This document shows, piece by piece, positions 51,521-61,347 of a DNA stretch of 64,000 bases. The stretch is from positions 1-64,000 of the forward strand of contig CAVSZA010000067.1 of assembly GCA_963732095.1 (NCBI GenBank), written 5' to 3'. The translations under genes and the position numbers were made by a program. Numbering within the stretch: the first letter of the stretch is position 1; the number at the start of each line of letters is the position of its first letter. Below the pieces are notes generated by a model. It did no database searches. It was not told the origin of the DNA and saw only the letters and a list, made by a program, of their open reading frames with translations. Source of the DNA: AP-15 sp963732095. GTDB taxonomy: Bacteria; Pseudomonadota; Alphaproteobacteria; ATCC43930; CGMCC-115725.

Positions 51521-51660
51521 TCCTCTCCGCCCTTGGGGGCGGAGAGGGTCGGGTGAGTTGGGGGGAACTCCAGCTCCGAAAGGCGGGGCGACCCACCTCA
51601 CGCTCCCAACCTTCGGCGTGGGCCCCTCCCTCTCCCCCCACAAGCGGGCGGAGAGGGGCA
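51521..51660. repeat. Interspersed palindromic repeat (CCTCTCCGCCC type)
   Basis: Two hairpin-like blocks: CCTCTCCGCCC-TTGG-GGGCGGAGAGG at 51522-51547 and CTCTCCCCCC/GGGCGGAGAGG at about 51630-51657. This motif is a common intergenic element in Bradyrhizobium-like genomes. Confidence 0.65.
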
Positions 51661-51968
51661 ATGCGCCCGAAATACTGCTGCGGTCCACGCTGCCCTTGGT
51701 TCACTTCTGGTCACGTTTTGAGCCAGGCCCGCTCGTCGCTGCCGGCGCTAAATTCGCCGCATTTCCATTGTAGCCTGACACTCGAGAGTTGGGCGCTGGC
51801 GATAGAGCCGGGATGGGTTGGGAACGGGGACGCCTGTAGATTTCCAGCAAAAACAGGTGGACGCAGGCGCGCCGGGGTCGGTGCGCTCGCATCCTGGATT
51901 GCCTGTCTTGTCGGCATCGCGTTTCGCGATCACACTTGGCCGAGCCGAGGAGTAAGGAACCCGTTGCG

Positions 51969-53174
51969 ATGAAGAATACAGCCGCCGCGCATACCGGCCG
52001 CCATTTTCTGCAGATCCCGGGGCCGACCAATGTGCCCGACCGGGTGTTGCAGGCGATCGCGATGCCGACGATCGACCATCGCGGGCCGGAATTCGCCGCG
52101 CTTGGGCAAGAGGTCGTCGCCGGCATGAAGCGGGTGTTCCAAACCCACGACACCGTCGTGATCTACCCCTCTTCCGGAACCGGGGCTTGGGAAGCGGCGC
52201 TGTCGAACACATTGTCGCCGGGCGACCATGTGATCATGTTCGAGACCGGCCATTTCGCGGCACTGTGGCGCGAGATGGCGGCGCGGCTCGGGCTCGAGGT
52301 CGAGTTCGTGCCGGGCGACTGGCGGCACGGCGTCGACCCGGCACTGGTCGAGGAAAAATTGACCGCCGACCGCGAGCATCGCCTCAAGGCGGTTTGCGTC
52401 GTCCACAACGAGACCTCGACCGGCGTCACGAGCCGGATCGCGGAGATCCGCGAGGCGATCGACCGGGCCGGCCACCCGGCCCTCTTCATGGTCGACACGA
52501 TCTCCTCGCTCGCCTCGATCGATTACCGGCACGATGAATGGAAGGTCGATGTAACGGTCGCGGGATCGCAGAAAGGACTGATGCTGCCGCCGGGGCTCGG
52601 CTTCAACGCCGTTTCGAAGAAGGCGCTTGCGGCGCACAAGACAGCGCGGCTGCCGCGCTCCTATTGGGATTGGGAGGCGATGCTCGACACCGGGCGCACC
52701 GGCTTCTTCCCTTACACGCCGGCGACGAACCTCTTGTTCGGGTTGCGCGAGGCGTTGAAGATGCTGCTCGACGAGGAGGGGTTGCCCGCAGTCTTCCACC
52801 GCCACGCCCGCCACGCCGAGGCGACAAGGCGGGCCGTCGCCGGCTGGGGTCTCGAAGTGCTGTGCGCCGATCCCCGCGAGCATTCGAACTCGCTGACCGC
52901 GATCATCGTTCCGGACGGGTTCGACGCCGACCGGGTGCGCGAGATCATTCTCGAATGTTTCGACATGTCGCTCGGCACCGGTCTCGGCAAATTGCGCGGC
53001 AAGGTGTTCCGCATCGGCCATCTCGGGCATTTCAACGATCTGATGCTGTGTGGCACCCTGGCGGGTGTCGAGATGGGACTGCACCGCGCCGGCATTCCGC
53101 ACCGCGCCGGCGGCGTCGCGGCTGCCGTCGCGTTCCTCGGCTCGGTGCTGTCCGATCTGGTGCCGGCGGCGTAA
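51969..53174 (+). CDS. Class V aminotransferase (serine-glyoxylate aminotransferase-like)
   Basis: About 401 residues, full length. It starts with FLQIPGPTNVPDRVLQAI and has YPSSGTGAWEAALSN, VVHNETSTGVTSRIAEI, MVDTISSLASIDYRHDEW and the PLP Lys in VAGSQKGLMLPPGL. These suit serine:glyoxylate or alanine:glyoxylate aminotransferases of the serine cycle or photorespiration-like glyoxylate metabolism. A GAGTAAGGA site lies upstream of ATG 51969. A hydratase gene follows 36 bases later on the same strand. The exact substrate pair is not certain. Confidence 0.88.
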   Translation: MKNTAAAHTGRHFLQIPGPTNVPDRVLQAIAMPTIDHRGPEFAALGQEVVAGMKRVFQTHDTVVIYPSSGTGAWEAALSNTLSPGDHVIMFETGHFAALWREMAARLGLEVEFVPGDWRHGVDPALVEEKLTADREHRLKAVCVVHNETSTGVTSRIAEIREAIDRAGHPALFMVDTISSLASIDYRHDEWKVDVTVAGSQKGLMLPPGLGFNAVSKKALAAHKTARLPRSYWDWEAMLDTGRTGFFPYTPATNLLFGLREALKMLLDEEGLPAVFHRHARHAEATRRAVAGWGLEVLCADPREHSNSLTAIIVPDGFDADRVREIILECFDMSLGTGLGKLRGKVFRIGHLGHFNDLMLCGTLAGVEMGLHRAGIPHRAGGVAAAVAFLGSVLSDLVPAA

Positions 53175-53210
53175 CATCGTGCGCCGCTCCCCGAGTCGGA
53201 GGGACTCACA

Positions 53211-53969
53211 ATGTTAAATGATCATGTCGAGGACGCCGCCCGCTTGCTTTGCGCGGCGCAGCATGGGCCACCGGTTCACGAATTGCCGGACAGCTGCAGG
53301 CCGCAATCCGATGCCGACGCGTACCAGATCCAGGATGCGATAGTCCGCCAGCTCGGCGAGCCGATCGGCGGCTGGAAAGTCGGGGCGGCGTCCGCGGCGA
53401 GCGCCGCGTTCTGCGCCCCGATCTGGATGAAAATGATTCGTCCGAGCCCGGCATCTTATGACGCCAGGGAGCTGAGGCTCATCGGCATCGAGGCCGAGAT
53501 CGCCTTTCGGCTCGGCCGCGATCTTCCGGCGCGCGCGGCCGTTTACGGTCGCGCCGAGGTCACCGTGGGCGCGGCGCTGCATCCGGTCATGGAAATCGTC
53601 GATTCCCGTTATTCGGATTTCCGCTCTCTCGACCGGTTTTCGATCCTGGCCGACAGTTTTTCGAATGGCGGGCTGGTCTACGGGGCGGCGGTGCCCGACT
53701 GGGAGAAGTTCGATTTAGGCCAAACGAGGATCACGGTCACCGAGGATGGCGAGCCGTTTGCCGACAGCGCGGGCGGCGCCGCCCGCGATCCGATCGCGGC
53801 GCTCGTCGACTTCGCCAATCTGATGAACGGCCGCGGCGGGGCAAAGGCCGGCGCCTTTGTCACGACCGGGTCGTGGACCGGCATGGTATTCACCAGGCGC
53901 GGCACGCGGATCGTCGCCGATTTCGGCCCTCTCGGCCGCGTCGAGGTCGCATTCCCCGCCGACGAGTGA
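53211..53969 (+). CDS. 2-keto-4-pentenoate hydratase / FAH-family enzyme
   Basis: 252 residues of the MhpD group of the fumarylacetoacetate hydrolase superfamily. Motifs are IGGWKVGAASAASAAFCAPI, LIGIEAEIAFRLGRDLPA (Glu pair for the metal), VMEIVDSRYSDFRSLDRF, DSFSNGGLVYGA and AFVTTGSWTGMVF. It would hydrate or decarboxylate a 2-oxo unsaturated acid, as in aromatic meta-cleavage. It follows the aminotransferase closely and may be expressed with it. Confidence 0.85.
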   Translation: MLNDHVEDAARLLCAAQHGPPVHELPDSCRPQSDADAYQIQDAIVRQLGEPIGGWKVGAASAASAAFCAPIWMKMIRPSPASYDARELRLIGIEAEIAFRLGRDLPARAAVYGRAEVTVGAALHPVMEIVDSRYSDFRSLDRFSILADSFSNGGLVYGAAVPDWEKFDLGQTRITVTEDGEPFADSAGGAARDPIAALVDFANLMNGRGGAKAGAFVTTGSWTGMVFTRRGTRIVADFGPLGRVEVAFPADE

Positions 53970-54019
53970 CGAGGGCGCCAGCCGGCGGTTCCGATACAAC
54001 GGCGCCGTGTTGGCGGCCC

Positions 54020-54376
54020 TCAACCCTCAGCGAGAACGAGGCTGAGCCGGGTCTGAAAGAACTCCAGAGCTTCCGGCAGGCTCGGCGAGACGCGCAGCCT
54101 CTGCCGGCCGCTCTGGACAATGAACTCGACGGGGCGAGGCGGAGCCCCAGCGGTCTTTATGATGCTGTAAACGGGCGATTCGTGGGTGTGGCGAAAGACC
54201 GAGAACAACGCCATGCCGTCGCGGTGATCGATCGCATAATCGCGCCACACGCCGCGCGCGACATGCCGGCTGTAGAGGCTGAGAAGCTGGTTGAGTTCTG
54301 GGCGGGTGAAATACAGCGTCCGATGCTTCGTCCGGTAATCCGCGAATGCCAGCACCGTCGCACTTTTCCGGCTCAT
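54020..54376 (-). CDS. DUF2794 protein
   Basis: 118 residues with the family's conserved pattern: FTRPELNQLLSLYSRHVARG, VWRDYAIDHRDGMALFSVFR, HESPVYSIIK and VSPSLPEALEFFQTRLS. DUF2794 proteins are confined largely to Alphaproteobacteria. Function unknown. It is divergent from the YfgM-BamB-Der block and supports the taxonomic guess. Confidence 0.85.
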   Translation of the reverse strand: MSRKSATVLAFADYRTKHRTLYFTRPELNQLLSLYSRHVARGVWRDYAIDHRDGMALFSVFRHTHESPVYSIIKTAGAPPRPVEFIVQSGRQRLRVSPSLPEALEFFQTRLSLVLAEG

Positions 54377-54553
54377 CGCTACCCATCGCCGTTTGCCGCT
54401 GTCACGCAGTCTTCATGATTTCGGCGGTGGCGTCCAGCCATCTAATAGCGGCCTCTTGTCGGAGGTGGTGTCTCGGTTTGCTTCCAGTCGAACGAGCCGC
54501 TAAGGTGGGCCGGTTCAGGTGGGGTGGTTTGGACGGGGCCGGCCGGAGCGTTC

Positions 54554-55195
54554 GTGAGCGACATTTTCCGCGAGATCGACGAAGAACTCCGTCGAGACAA
54601 TCTGCTGAAGCTTTGGTCCCGTTACGGACGCTACATCGTGGCGTTGGCGGTGGTTGTGCTGGTCGTCGCCGGCGGCATCGTGGCTTGGCGCGACCACCAG
54701 CTTTCCGAGCGTCGCGCGCAATCGATGCGCTATTCCTCGGCTCTGTCGCTGGTGCGCGAAGGAAAAGACGCCGATGCCGCCAAGGTATTCGCCCTCATCG
54801 CCCAGGAAGGCGGGGGTTACGGCACGCTCGCCTCTTTCGAGGAAGCCGAGCTGCTGGCGAAATCGGGCGATCGCAAGGGGGCCGCGGCGGCCTATGACCG
54901 TATCGCCGCGGCCGGCGGGGTCGATCCGGTCTTTCGCGATTTAGCGACGCTGCTCTCGATCATGCAGGGATTGCCCGACACTGATCCGCATTCGGTAATC
55001 GACCGTCTGGCGCCGATGACGGCGCCCGGCAATCCGTGGCGCTCCACCGCCCTCGAGCTGACGGCGGCAGCCCGGCTGGAGGCTGGAGACAAGAGCGGCG
55101 CGCTCGAAGTTTACAAGACCCTTGCCGATGATCTCGCGGCACCGCAGGGGACGCGGGCCCGAGCCGCCGAAATGGCCGCGGCTCTCGCTTCGTGA
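54554..55195 (+). CDS. YfgM-like tetratricopeptide membrane protein
   Basis: About 213 residues from a GTG at 54554. It has a conserved DIFREIDEELRRDNLLKLW start, a transmembrane helix (YIVALAVVVLVVAGGIVAW), then TPR-like repeats in the periplasmic part (GKDADAAKVFALIAQEGG, YGTLASFEEAELLAKSGD and so on). YfgM works with SecYEG/PpiD in E. coli. Its TGA overlaps the GTG of bamB. The order yfgM-bamB-der is conserved in many proteobacteria. Confidence 0.85.
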   Translation: MSDIFREIDEELRRDNLLKLWSRYGRYIVALAVVVLVVAGGIVAWRDHQLSERRAQSMRYSSALSLVREGKDADAAKVFALIAQEGGGYGTLASFEEAELLAKSGDRKGAAAAYDRIAAAGGVDPVFRDLATLLSIMQGLPDTDPHSVIDRLAPMTAPGNPWRSTALELTAAARLEAGDKSGALEVYKTLADDLAAPQGTRARAAEMAAALAS

Positions 55196-56556
55196 ACCGA
55201 TTTGGGTCTGCCAAGTCCCGCCGCGGCGCTTTTCGATATCCGATGCTCCGATCCGCCATCGCGCTGTTGGTGTTAGTCTCACTTGGGCTAGCCGGGTGCG
55301 GTTTGTTCGGTGAAAAGAAACAGCCGCTGCCGGGCGAGCGGATTTCCGTCCTCAGCCTCGACCGGCAGCTCGAGCCCGATCCGGACCTGTCGAAAATCCC
55401 GCTCACCCTGCCGCCGCCCGTGGTCAACTCGGAATGGCCGGAACCGGGCGGGTACCCGAACCATGCGATGCAGCACCTCGCGCTGCCGGACACGCTCACC
55501 CAGGCGTGGCGCACCAGCATCGGGGAGGGGGCTTCCCGGTATACGCGAGTTCTGTCGCAGCCCGTGGTTGCGAAAGGCCGGGTCTACGCGATGGACGGGG
55601 GGGTCCAGATCAGCGCGATCGACGCAGCGACCGGCAACCGCGTTTGGCAGCTCGATCTCAAGCCCGAGGACCAGCGCGGCACTTCGTTTGGCGGCGGGGT
55701 TGCTTACTGGAACGACCGCCTCTACGTCTCGACCGGTTATGCACAGGTGCTAGCACTCGATCCAGCAGATGGCCGGGTCATCTGGAGGAGCACCGTTGCC
55801 GGCCCGGTGCGCAGCGGGCCGACGGTTTCGGATGGACGGGTCTTTGTGGTTACGGTCGACAACGAGCTGGTCGTGCTTGCCGCCGATGACGGGCGGCGCC
55901 TGTGGAACCACAATGCAATTCCGGAAACGGCGAGCCTCCTGGGGAGCGCCAGCCCCGCCGTCGAAGGCGAGGTCGTTGTGGCAGCTTATTCTTCGGGTGA
56001 GCTTTACGCGCTGACGGTGGAAACCGGCCGGCCGCTGTGGTCGGACAATTTCTCCAATACCCGCAGCGTGAACGCCGTATCGAGCCTTGCCGACATCCGC
56101 GGGCGGCCCGTCCTCGATCGCGGCCGGGTCTTTGCCGCTAGCCATAGCGGGCGCCTAGCGGCAATCGATCTGAGGTCCGGGGAACGCGCTTGGGAGAAAG
56201 ACTTTGGCAGCACTCATAGCCCGTGGGTCGCCGGTGACTACGTCTATGTGCTGTCGAACGACAACGAGCTGATATGCCTCACCCGCAGCGACGGCAAGAT
56301 TCGCTGGGTACGCCGGTTTCCCAGCTACGAGGACGAGAAGAAAAAAAAGGACCCGATGATTTGGGCCGGTCCGGTTCTGGGTGGCGATCGGCTTATCGTT
56401 CTGTCTTCGGCCGGCGATGCGATATCGGTTTCGCCCTATACCGGCGAGCCGCTCGGTCGCGAGGTGATGCCGGCCGGCGGCTATATGGAGCCGGTGATCG
56501 CCGACAACTCCCTCTATGTGCTGACCGACGACGCGAGCCTGTCCGCCTACCGCTGA
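55192..56556 (+). CDS. bamB: Outer membrane assembly lipoprotein BamB
   Basis: About 454 residues. A lipobox in LVLVSLGLAGCGLFG marks it as a lipoprotein, followed by an eight-bladed PQQ-like propeller with repeated blades such as VYAMDGGVQISAIDAATGNR, LYVSTGYAQVLALDPADGR and GELYALTVETGRPLW. BamB is part of the BAM complex that folds outer-membrane proteins. The GTG at 55192 overlaps yfgM. ATG 55243 (MLRSAIALL) is an alternative that would give a shorter leader. It sits just before der, as usual. Confidence 0.92.
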   Translation: MNRFGSAKSRRGAFRYPMLRSAIALLVLVSLGLAGCGLFGEKKQPLPGERISVLSLDRQLEPDPDLSKIPLTLPPPVVNSEWPEPGGYPNHAMQHLALPDTLTQAWRTSIGEGASRYTRVLSQPVVAKGRVYAMDGGVQISAIDAATGNRVWQLDLKPEDQRGTSFGGGVAYWNDRLYVSTGYAQVLALDPADGRVIWRSTVAGPVRSGPTVSDGRVFVVTVDNELVVLAADDGRRLWNHNAIPETASLLGSASPAVEGEVVVAAYSSGELYALTVETGRPLWSDNFSNTRSVNAVSSLADIRGRPVLDRGRVFAASHSGRLAAIDLRSGERAWEKDFGSTHSPWVAGDYVYVLSNDNELICLTRSDGKIRWVRRFPSYEDEKKKKDPMIWAGPVLGGDRLIVLSSAGDAISVSPYTGEPLGREVMPAGGYMEPVIADNSLYVLTDDASLSAYR

Positions 56557-56584
56557 CGCGATCGCCGGCGCGCGGTTGGCGCCG

Positions 56585-57917
56585 ATGAGCTTTGCGGTCG
56601 CGATACTCGGCCGCCCCAATGTCGGCAAGTCCACCTTGTTCAACCGGCTCGTCGGGCGGCGTCTGGCCCTGGTCGACGACACCCCCGGAGTGACGCGCGA
56701 CCGCCGCGAAGGCGAGGGCAGGATCGCCGATCTGACATTCCGCGTGGTCGACACCGCCGGGCTCGAAGAAGCCAAACCCGGCTCGCTCGCCGGCCGGATT
56801 CAGGAGCAGACGCAGCGCGCGTTGGCCGATGCGGATGTGGTGCTCCTCGTCATCGATGCGCGCGAGGGCATTACCGCGGGCGACCGACATTTCGCCGACT
56901 GGCTGCGCCGATCGGGCAAGCCGGTGGTGCTGTTGGCCAATAAGGCAGAAGGCCGCGCGGTGCTGCCCGCAATCGGCGAGGCTTACTGTCTCGGTCTCGG
57001 TGATCCGGTGCCGGTCTCGGCGGAGCACGGCGAGGGTCTGGGAGGGCTCTACGAACGGCTCGAGCCATTCTCCCGGCCCGGGGAAACTCAGCCGGACGGG
57101 TCCGGCAGACCGCTGCAGCTTGCAATCGTCGGGCGCCCGAATGTCGGAAAATCCACCTTGGTCAATCGGGTGATCGGCGAGGAACGCATATTGACCGGTC
57201 CCGAGGCCGGGATCACCCGCGATGCGATCGCCGTCGATTTGATATGGCACGGCCATCCGATGCGGCTTGTCGATACCGCCGGGTTGCGCCGCAAGCCGCG
57301 AGTTCGAGGGCAAGCTAGAGCAGCTTTCGGTCGGTGACGCGCTGCGCTCGATCCGTTTCGCCGAGACCGTGATCCTGGTCACCGACGCGTTGCAGCCGCT
57401 GGAGCGGCAGGATTTGACGATCGCCCGGCTCGTCGAGAATGAGGGCCGCGCGCTGGTATTGGCGCTGAACAAATGGGATCTCGTAAATGAACCGGCGGCA
57501 CTGCCGAAGCATCTGCGCGAGCGGGTATCGGTGTCGCTGCCGCAGTTGCAGGGCGTCGCCGTCGTCCCGGTCTCGGCACTGACCGGTTTTGGTCTCGATG
57601 CGCTGATGACGGCGGTCTCGGCCGCGGGCGAAGTGTGGAACCGGCGGGTCGCGACCGCCGATCTCAATCGCTGGCTGGCGACGGTCCAACAGCGCCACCC
57701 GCCGCCACTCGTTGCCGGCCGGCGGCTTCGCTTGCGCTATGTCACCCAGGTGAATACCCGACCGCCCACCTTCGCCCTATTCGCCTCGAAGCCGGGCGAG
57801 CTCCCCAACTCCTATCGGCGCTACCTCGTCAACGCACTGCGCCGGGAATTCGACCTGCCCGGCACGCCGATCCGAATGATGCTGCGCAAGGGGAAGAACC
57901 CCTATGAACCGCGGTGA
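56585..57917 (+). CDS. der: Ribosome-assembly GTPase Der (EngA), one frameshift
   Basis: About 443 residues in two frames. The first has the first G domain (AILGRPNVGKSTLFNRLVGR, DTPGVTRDRREGEG, VVDTAGLEE, LLANKAEG) and the start of the second (AIVGRPNVGKSTLVNRVIGE, GPEAGITRDAIAVDL, VDTAGLRRKP). Near 57300 the frame changes and the rest continues as REFEGKLEQLSVGDALRSIR, LALNKWDLVNEP and the KH-like C-terminus RLRYVTQVNTRPPTFALFAS. Der is essential in most bacteria, so the break is more likely a sequencing or assembly error than a true mutation. Confidence 0.9.
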
Positions 57918-58102
57918 GCCAGCCGCAATCCGGCCGGTGCTTCCCTTGCAAGACGAAAAAGCAGAAGAAAAGCCGATCCCGGGCCGCAAAGATCCGTGTC
58001 TACAGCATCCAACGGAGGCTCGCATCCTGCCCGAAATACTGGACGCGGAGCGCCACATGGCAGATGGTTTAAGGTTCAATTCCGCCATCGGGTGTCGCTG
58101 TC

Positions 58103-59283
58103 ATGCCGCAATCCGCATCAGCTCGGGTGGCGCTTTACGCCAGTGTCGGGCCCGAGCTCACACAATATGATGTCGACGTCGAGGCCGCCGCGCTGGTCAG
58201 GCGCGGCACGGTCACCTTGCTGGCCAATGTGCATTACGCCTGGCCGCATGTGTCGGGCCGGCATCTCTATGTGGCATCGAGCGACAGCGCGCCGGGTATC
58301 GGAGCGGCGGGCGACAAGCATCACGTGACGGCGTTCCGCATCGATCCGGCTACGGGCGCGCTGACGCCACACGGCCAACCGATACGGCTGCCGACCCGAC
58401 CGATCCACATGACGACCGACATTCCCTCCGATCACCTGCTGGTCGCCTTCAGCAATCCGAGCGCGGTCAGGGTCTACCGCGTCAATCCAGACGCGACTCC
58501 CGGTGACGAACTGCGTCAGCCAGAGCCGATCGATGCCGGCATCTACGGGCACCAAGTGCGGGTCAGCCGAGATAACCGACTGGTGATTCTCGTCACGCGC
58601 GGTCATGACGCCGCCGCCGGCAAAACGGAAGAGCCGGGGGCGCTCAAGGTGTTCCAATACAGAGACGGGTTGCTGACCGACGAGGTCTCGGTGGCGCCAA
58701 ACGGCGGTTACGGCTTCGGGCCCCGCCATCTCGACTTCCACCCGAGCAAGCCTTGGGTCTACGTTTCGCTCGAGCGCCAGAACAAGCTCGACATGTTCGC
58801 TATTACCGATGGCAGGCTTTCGGCGGCGCCGGTCTTTCGCAAGGACCTTTGGCCGAGCCCGGCAACATCCGCGGCCGGCAGGCCGCCGGCACCGTTCACG
58901 TCCACCCGAACGGCCGATTTGTCTATGCCGCCAATCGGGCGTCCTCGACGGTGCAGGTCGGCGGCAAATCCGTCTTCGCGGGCGGCGAGAATACGTTTGC
59001 CGTGTACGAGATCGATGCGACGACCGGAGAGCCTGTTCCCATCCAACACGTCGACACGCGCGGCATCCATTGCCGCACCTTCCACATCGACCCCAGCGGC
59101 CGCATGCTGGTCGCCGCACACATTATGCCGTTGCCGGTCAGAGAGGGAGCAGCGATCCGTATCGTGCCGGCGAGCCTGGCGGTGTTCCGCATCGACGACA
59201 GCGGCAAGCTCGACTTCGTCCGCAAGTACGATGTCGGTGTCGGCAACAGAACCATGTTCTGGATGGGCATGGTGCCGCTGTAG
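58103..59283 (+). CDS. Lactonase (6-phosphogluconolactonase-like beta-propeller), one frameshift
   Basis: About 393 residues of the YbhE/Pgl-type seven-bladed propeller lactonase family. The first frame has ASARVALYASVGPELTQYDV, SGRHLYVASSDSAP, HMTTDIPSDHLLVAFSNPSA and FGPRHLDFHPSKPWVYVSLE. After about 58850 it goes on in another frame as GTVHVHPNGRFVYAANRASS, NTFAVYEIDATTGEPVPIQH and TRGIHCRTFHIDPSGRMLVA. The single indel is between otherwise complete halves. It lies 186 bases after der. Sugar lactone substrate not known. Confidence 0.8.
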
Positions 59284-59351
59284 GTCAAAACGACGGATCT
59301 GGAGCCGGTAGTCTGCGTTCTCTTGCCGGGACTACTCGGTGAGGATGAACG

Positions 59352-60086
59352 ATGGCCGATGTTGCTGATACGGACCGACGTCGAATGATCGCGGCCGGCA
59401 TGGCTGGTGCCGGACTCCTGTTGTCCCCCCTGGCCGTGGCCCCCGCGCGGGCGGCTGAGAAGAGCAAAAAGCCAGGCGAGGAGAAGGAGGTCGGCGCTGT
59501 CGAGGACCTGATGCGCGAGCACGGAGTGCTTCGCCGCGCTCTGTTGGTCTACGCAGAGACCGCCGCGATACTGCGCGCCAATCCCGGCGGTATCGATGCC
59601 GGCGCACTCGCCCAAACGGCGAAGTTGTTCCGCAGCTTTGGCGAGGACTATCACGAGAAGAAGCTCGAGGAAGCGCATATCTTTCCGGCGCTACGCAAGG
59701 CCGGCGGCCCCGCCGCCGGTTATGTCGACGTGCTGATCGCACAGCACAATCGTGGGCGCGAGATCACCGACTACATCCTGGCCATCGCCGGCAGGGGCGC
59801 GATCGGTACCGGGGATGCCGAGCCGCTCGCTCGGGTTTTCGAGACTTTCGTCCTGATGTATCAGAACCACACGGCGCGCGAAGACACGATAGTCTTCCCG
59901 GCTTGGAAGGATGCCCTCTCGGAGCAGCAGCTCCATGAGATGGGCGACGAGTTCGAAGACATTGAGCGCCAACAGTTCGGCAAGGACGGCTTTGAGGATG
60001 CCGTGAAACAGATCGGCCAGATCGAACAAGCGCTCGGCTTTGCCGACCTCGCACAGTTCACTGCCCCGCCGCCGCCCAAGGTTTGA
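59352..60086 (+). CDS. Exported hemerythrin-domain protein
   Basis: 244 residues. A twin-arginine leader (DRRRMIAAGMAGAGLLLSPL, cut near ARAAE) is followed by a hemerythrin four-helix bundle with the iron ligands His in MREHGVLRRALL, the pair in EDYHEKKLEEAHIFP, His in IAQHNRGREI and Glu/His in YQNHTAREDTIVFPAW. Likely a periplasmic di-iron protein for oxygen, NO or iron handling. Tat export would fit a cofactor loaded in the cytoplasm. It stands just before chrA on the same strand. Confidence 0.88.
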   Translation: MADVADTDRRRMIAAGMAGAGLLLSPLAVAPARAAEKSKKPGEEKEVGAVEDLMREHGVLRRALLVYAETAAILRANPGGIDAGALAQTAKLFRSFGEDYHEKKLEEAHIFPALRKAGGPAAGYVDVLIAQHNRGREITDYILAIAGRGAIGTGDAEPLARVFETFVLMYQNHTAREDTIVFPAWKDALSEQQLHEMGDEFEDIERQQFGKDGFEDAVKQIGQIEQALGFADLAQFTAPPPPKV

Positions 60087-60108
60087 TTCAGAGAGGCCGG
60101 ACGACCAA

Positions 60109-61347
60109 GTGGCGCAAACCGCTGTCGCGACTGATCACGCACAACACCGCGGCTCGCCATTCGAAGTGCTGCGGATCTTTCTGCGCCTGGGGCTAACGTC
60201 GTTCGGCGGGCCGGTCGCGCATCTCGGCTATTTCCGTGTCGAGTTTGTCGAACGACGCCGCTGGCTCGATGAAGCGGCTTACGCCGACATCGTCGCGCTC
60301 TGCCAATTCCTGCCAGGACCGGCGAGCAGCCAGACCGGCATCAGCATCGGCATCTTGCGCGCGGGACTGCCCGGAGGGTTCTTTGCCTGGCTCGGTTTCA
60401 CCGCGCCCTCCGCCTTGGCGATGGTGCTCTTCGGCTATGGCGTCACGGCGTTTGGCAACCTGGCCGATTCGGCCTGGCTGCACGGCCTCAAGATCATCGC
60501 CGTGGCGGTTGTCGCGCAGGCCGTATGGGGAATGGCGAGAAATTTGTGTCCTGACCGCGAACGCGCCACGATCGCAATCGGTGCAGCCATGGTCGCGCTT
60601 GCGATACCCTCCGCTCCTGGTCAAATCGGCGCGATCGCGGGCGGCGGGCTGATTGGCTGGCGGCTTCTGCGCGGCGGACCGCAGCCTCAGGGTCAACACT
60701 CGCTGTCGGTTCACTTGCCGCGCGCCTGGTCGGTGATCGCTCTGGTCAGCTTTTTCGCGCTGCTGGTCGGGCTTCCGCTACTCGCCGGAGCGGTGCCGTC
60801 GCATACGTTCGTGCTCTTCGATTCTTTCTACCGCTCCGGCGCTCTGGTGTTTGGCGGCGGCCACGTGGTGCTTCCGCTTCTGCAGGCTTCTGTGGTGCCG
60901 CCGGGTTGGGTGACCAACGACGCCTTTCTCGCCGGCTATGGTGCGGCGCAGGCGGTACCGGGACCCCTGTTCACCTTTGCAGCCTATCTCGGCACGGTGA
61001 TGGGTCCGGCGCCCAATGGCTGGCTCGGCGGCCTGATCTGTGTAGTGGCGATATTTCTGCCGTCGTTTCTGCTCTTGATCGGCGCCTTGCCGTTCTGGGA
61101 CACGCTGCGCCGCCGGCCGGGCGTGCAATCGGCACTGCGCGGGGTCAATGCGTCGGTGGTGGGCCTCTTGCTGGCCGCGCTCTATAAGCCCGTGTGGACG
61201 AGCGCGATTTTCGGGCCCGCGGATTTCGCGATCGGCATTCTGGCTTTCCTGGCGCTGGCGTTCTGGGCGGTGCCGCCTTGGCTGGTCGTGATCTTCGGAG
61301 CGGTTGCCGCCACCGTTATCTCCAGTATGCCGATGTTGAATGGCTAG
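60109..61347 (+). CDS. chrA: Chromate transporter ChrA
   Basis: About 412 residues with two homologous halves of the CHR family: LGLTSFGGPVAHLGYFRVEF, DEAAYADIVALCQFLPGPAS and GISIGILRAGLPGG in the first, and SGALVFGGGHVVLPLLQASV, DAFLAGYGAAQAVPGPLFTF and AAYLGTVMG in the second, with about 10 membrane helices. It exports chromate by proton exchange. GTG 60109 is the likely start because earlier codons overlap the hemerythrin gene. The stop overlaps the ATG of the creatininase gene. Confidence 0.92.
   Translation: MAQTAVATDHAQHRGSPFEVLRIFLRLGLTSFGGPVAHLGYFRVEFVERRRWLDEAAYADIVALCQFLPGPASSQTGISIGILRAGLPGGFFAWLGFTAPSALAMVLFGYGVTAFGNLADSAWLHGLKIIAVAVVAQAVWGMARNLCPDRERATIAIGAAMVALAIPSAPGQIGAIAGGGLIGWRLLRGGPQPQGQHSLSVHLPRAWSVIALVSFFALLVGLPLLAGAVPSHTFVLFDSFYRSGALVFGGGHVVLPLLQASVVPPGWVTNDAFLAGYGAAQAVPGPLFTFAAYLGTVMGPAPNGWLGGLICVVAIFLPSFLLLIGALPFWDTLRRRPGVQSALRGVNASVVGLLLAALYKPVWTSAIFGPADFAIGILAFLALAFWAVPPWLVVIFGAVAATVISSMPMLNG

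Noticed and set aside
51930..53177. A 415-codon open frame on the minus strand
   Set aside because: It is antisense to the well-supported class V aminotransferase gene and has no recognisable motif.
56393..57667. A 424-codon open frame on the minus strand
   Set aside because: It lies opposite bamB/der and has no domain. The plus-strand genes are clearly real.
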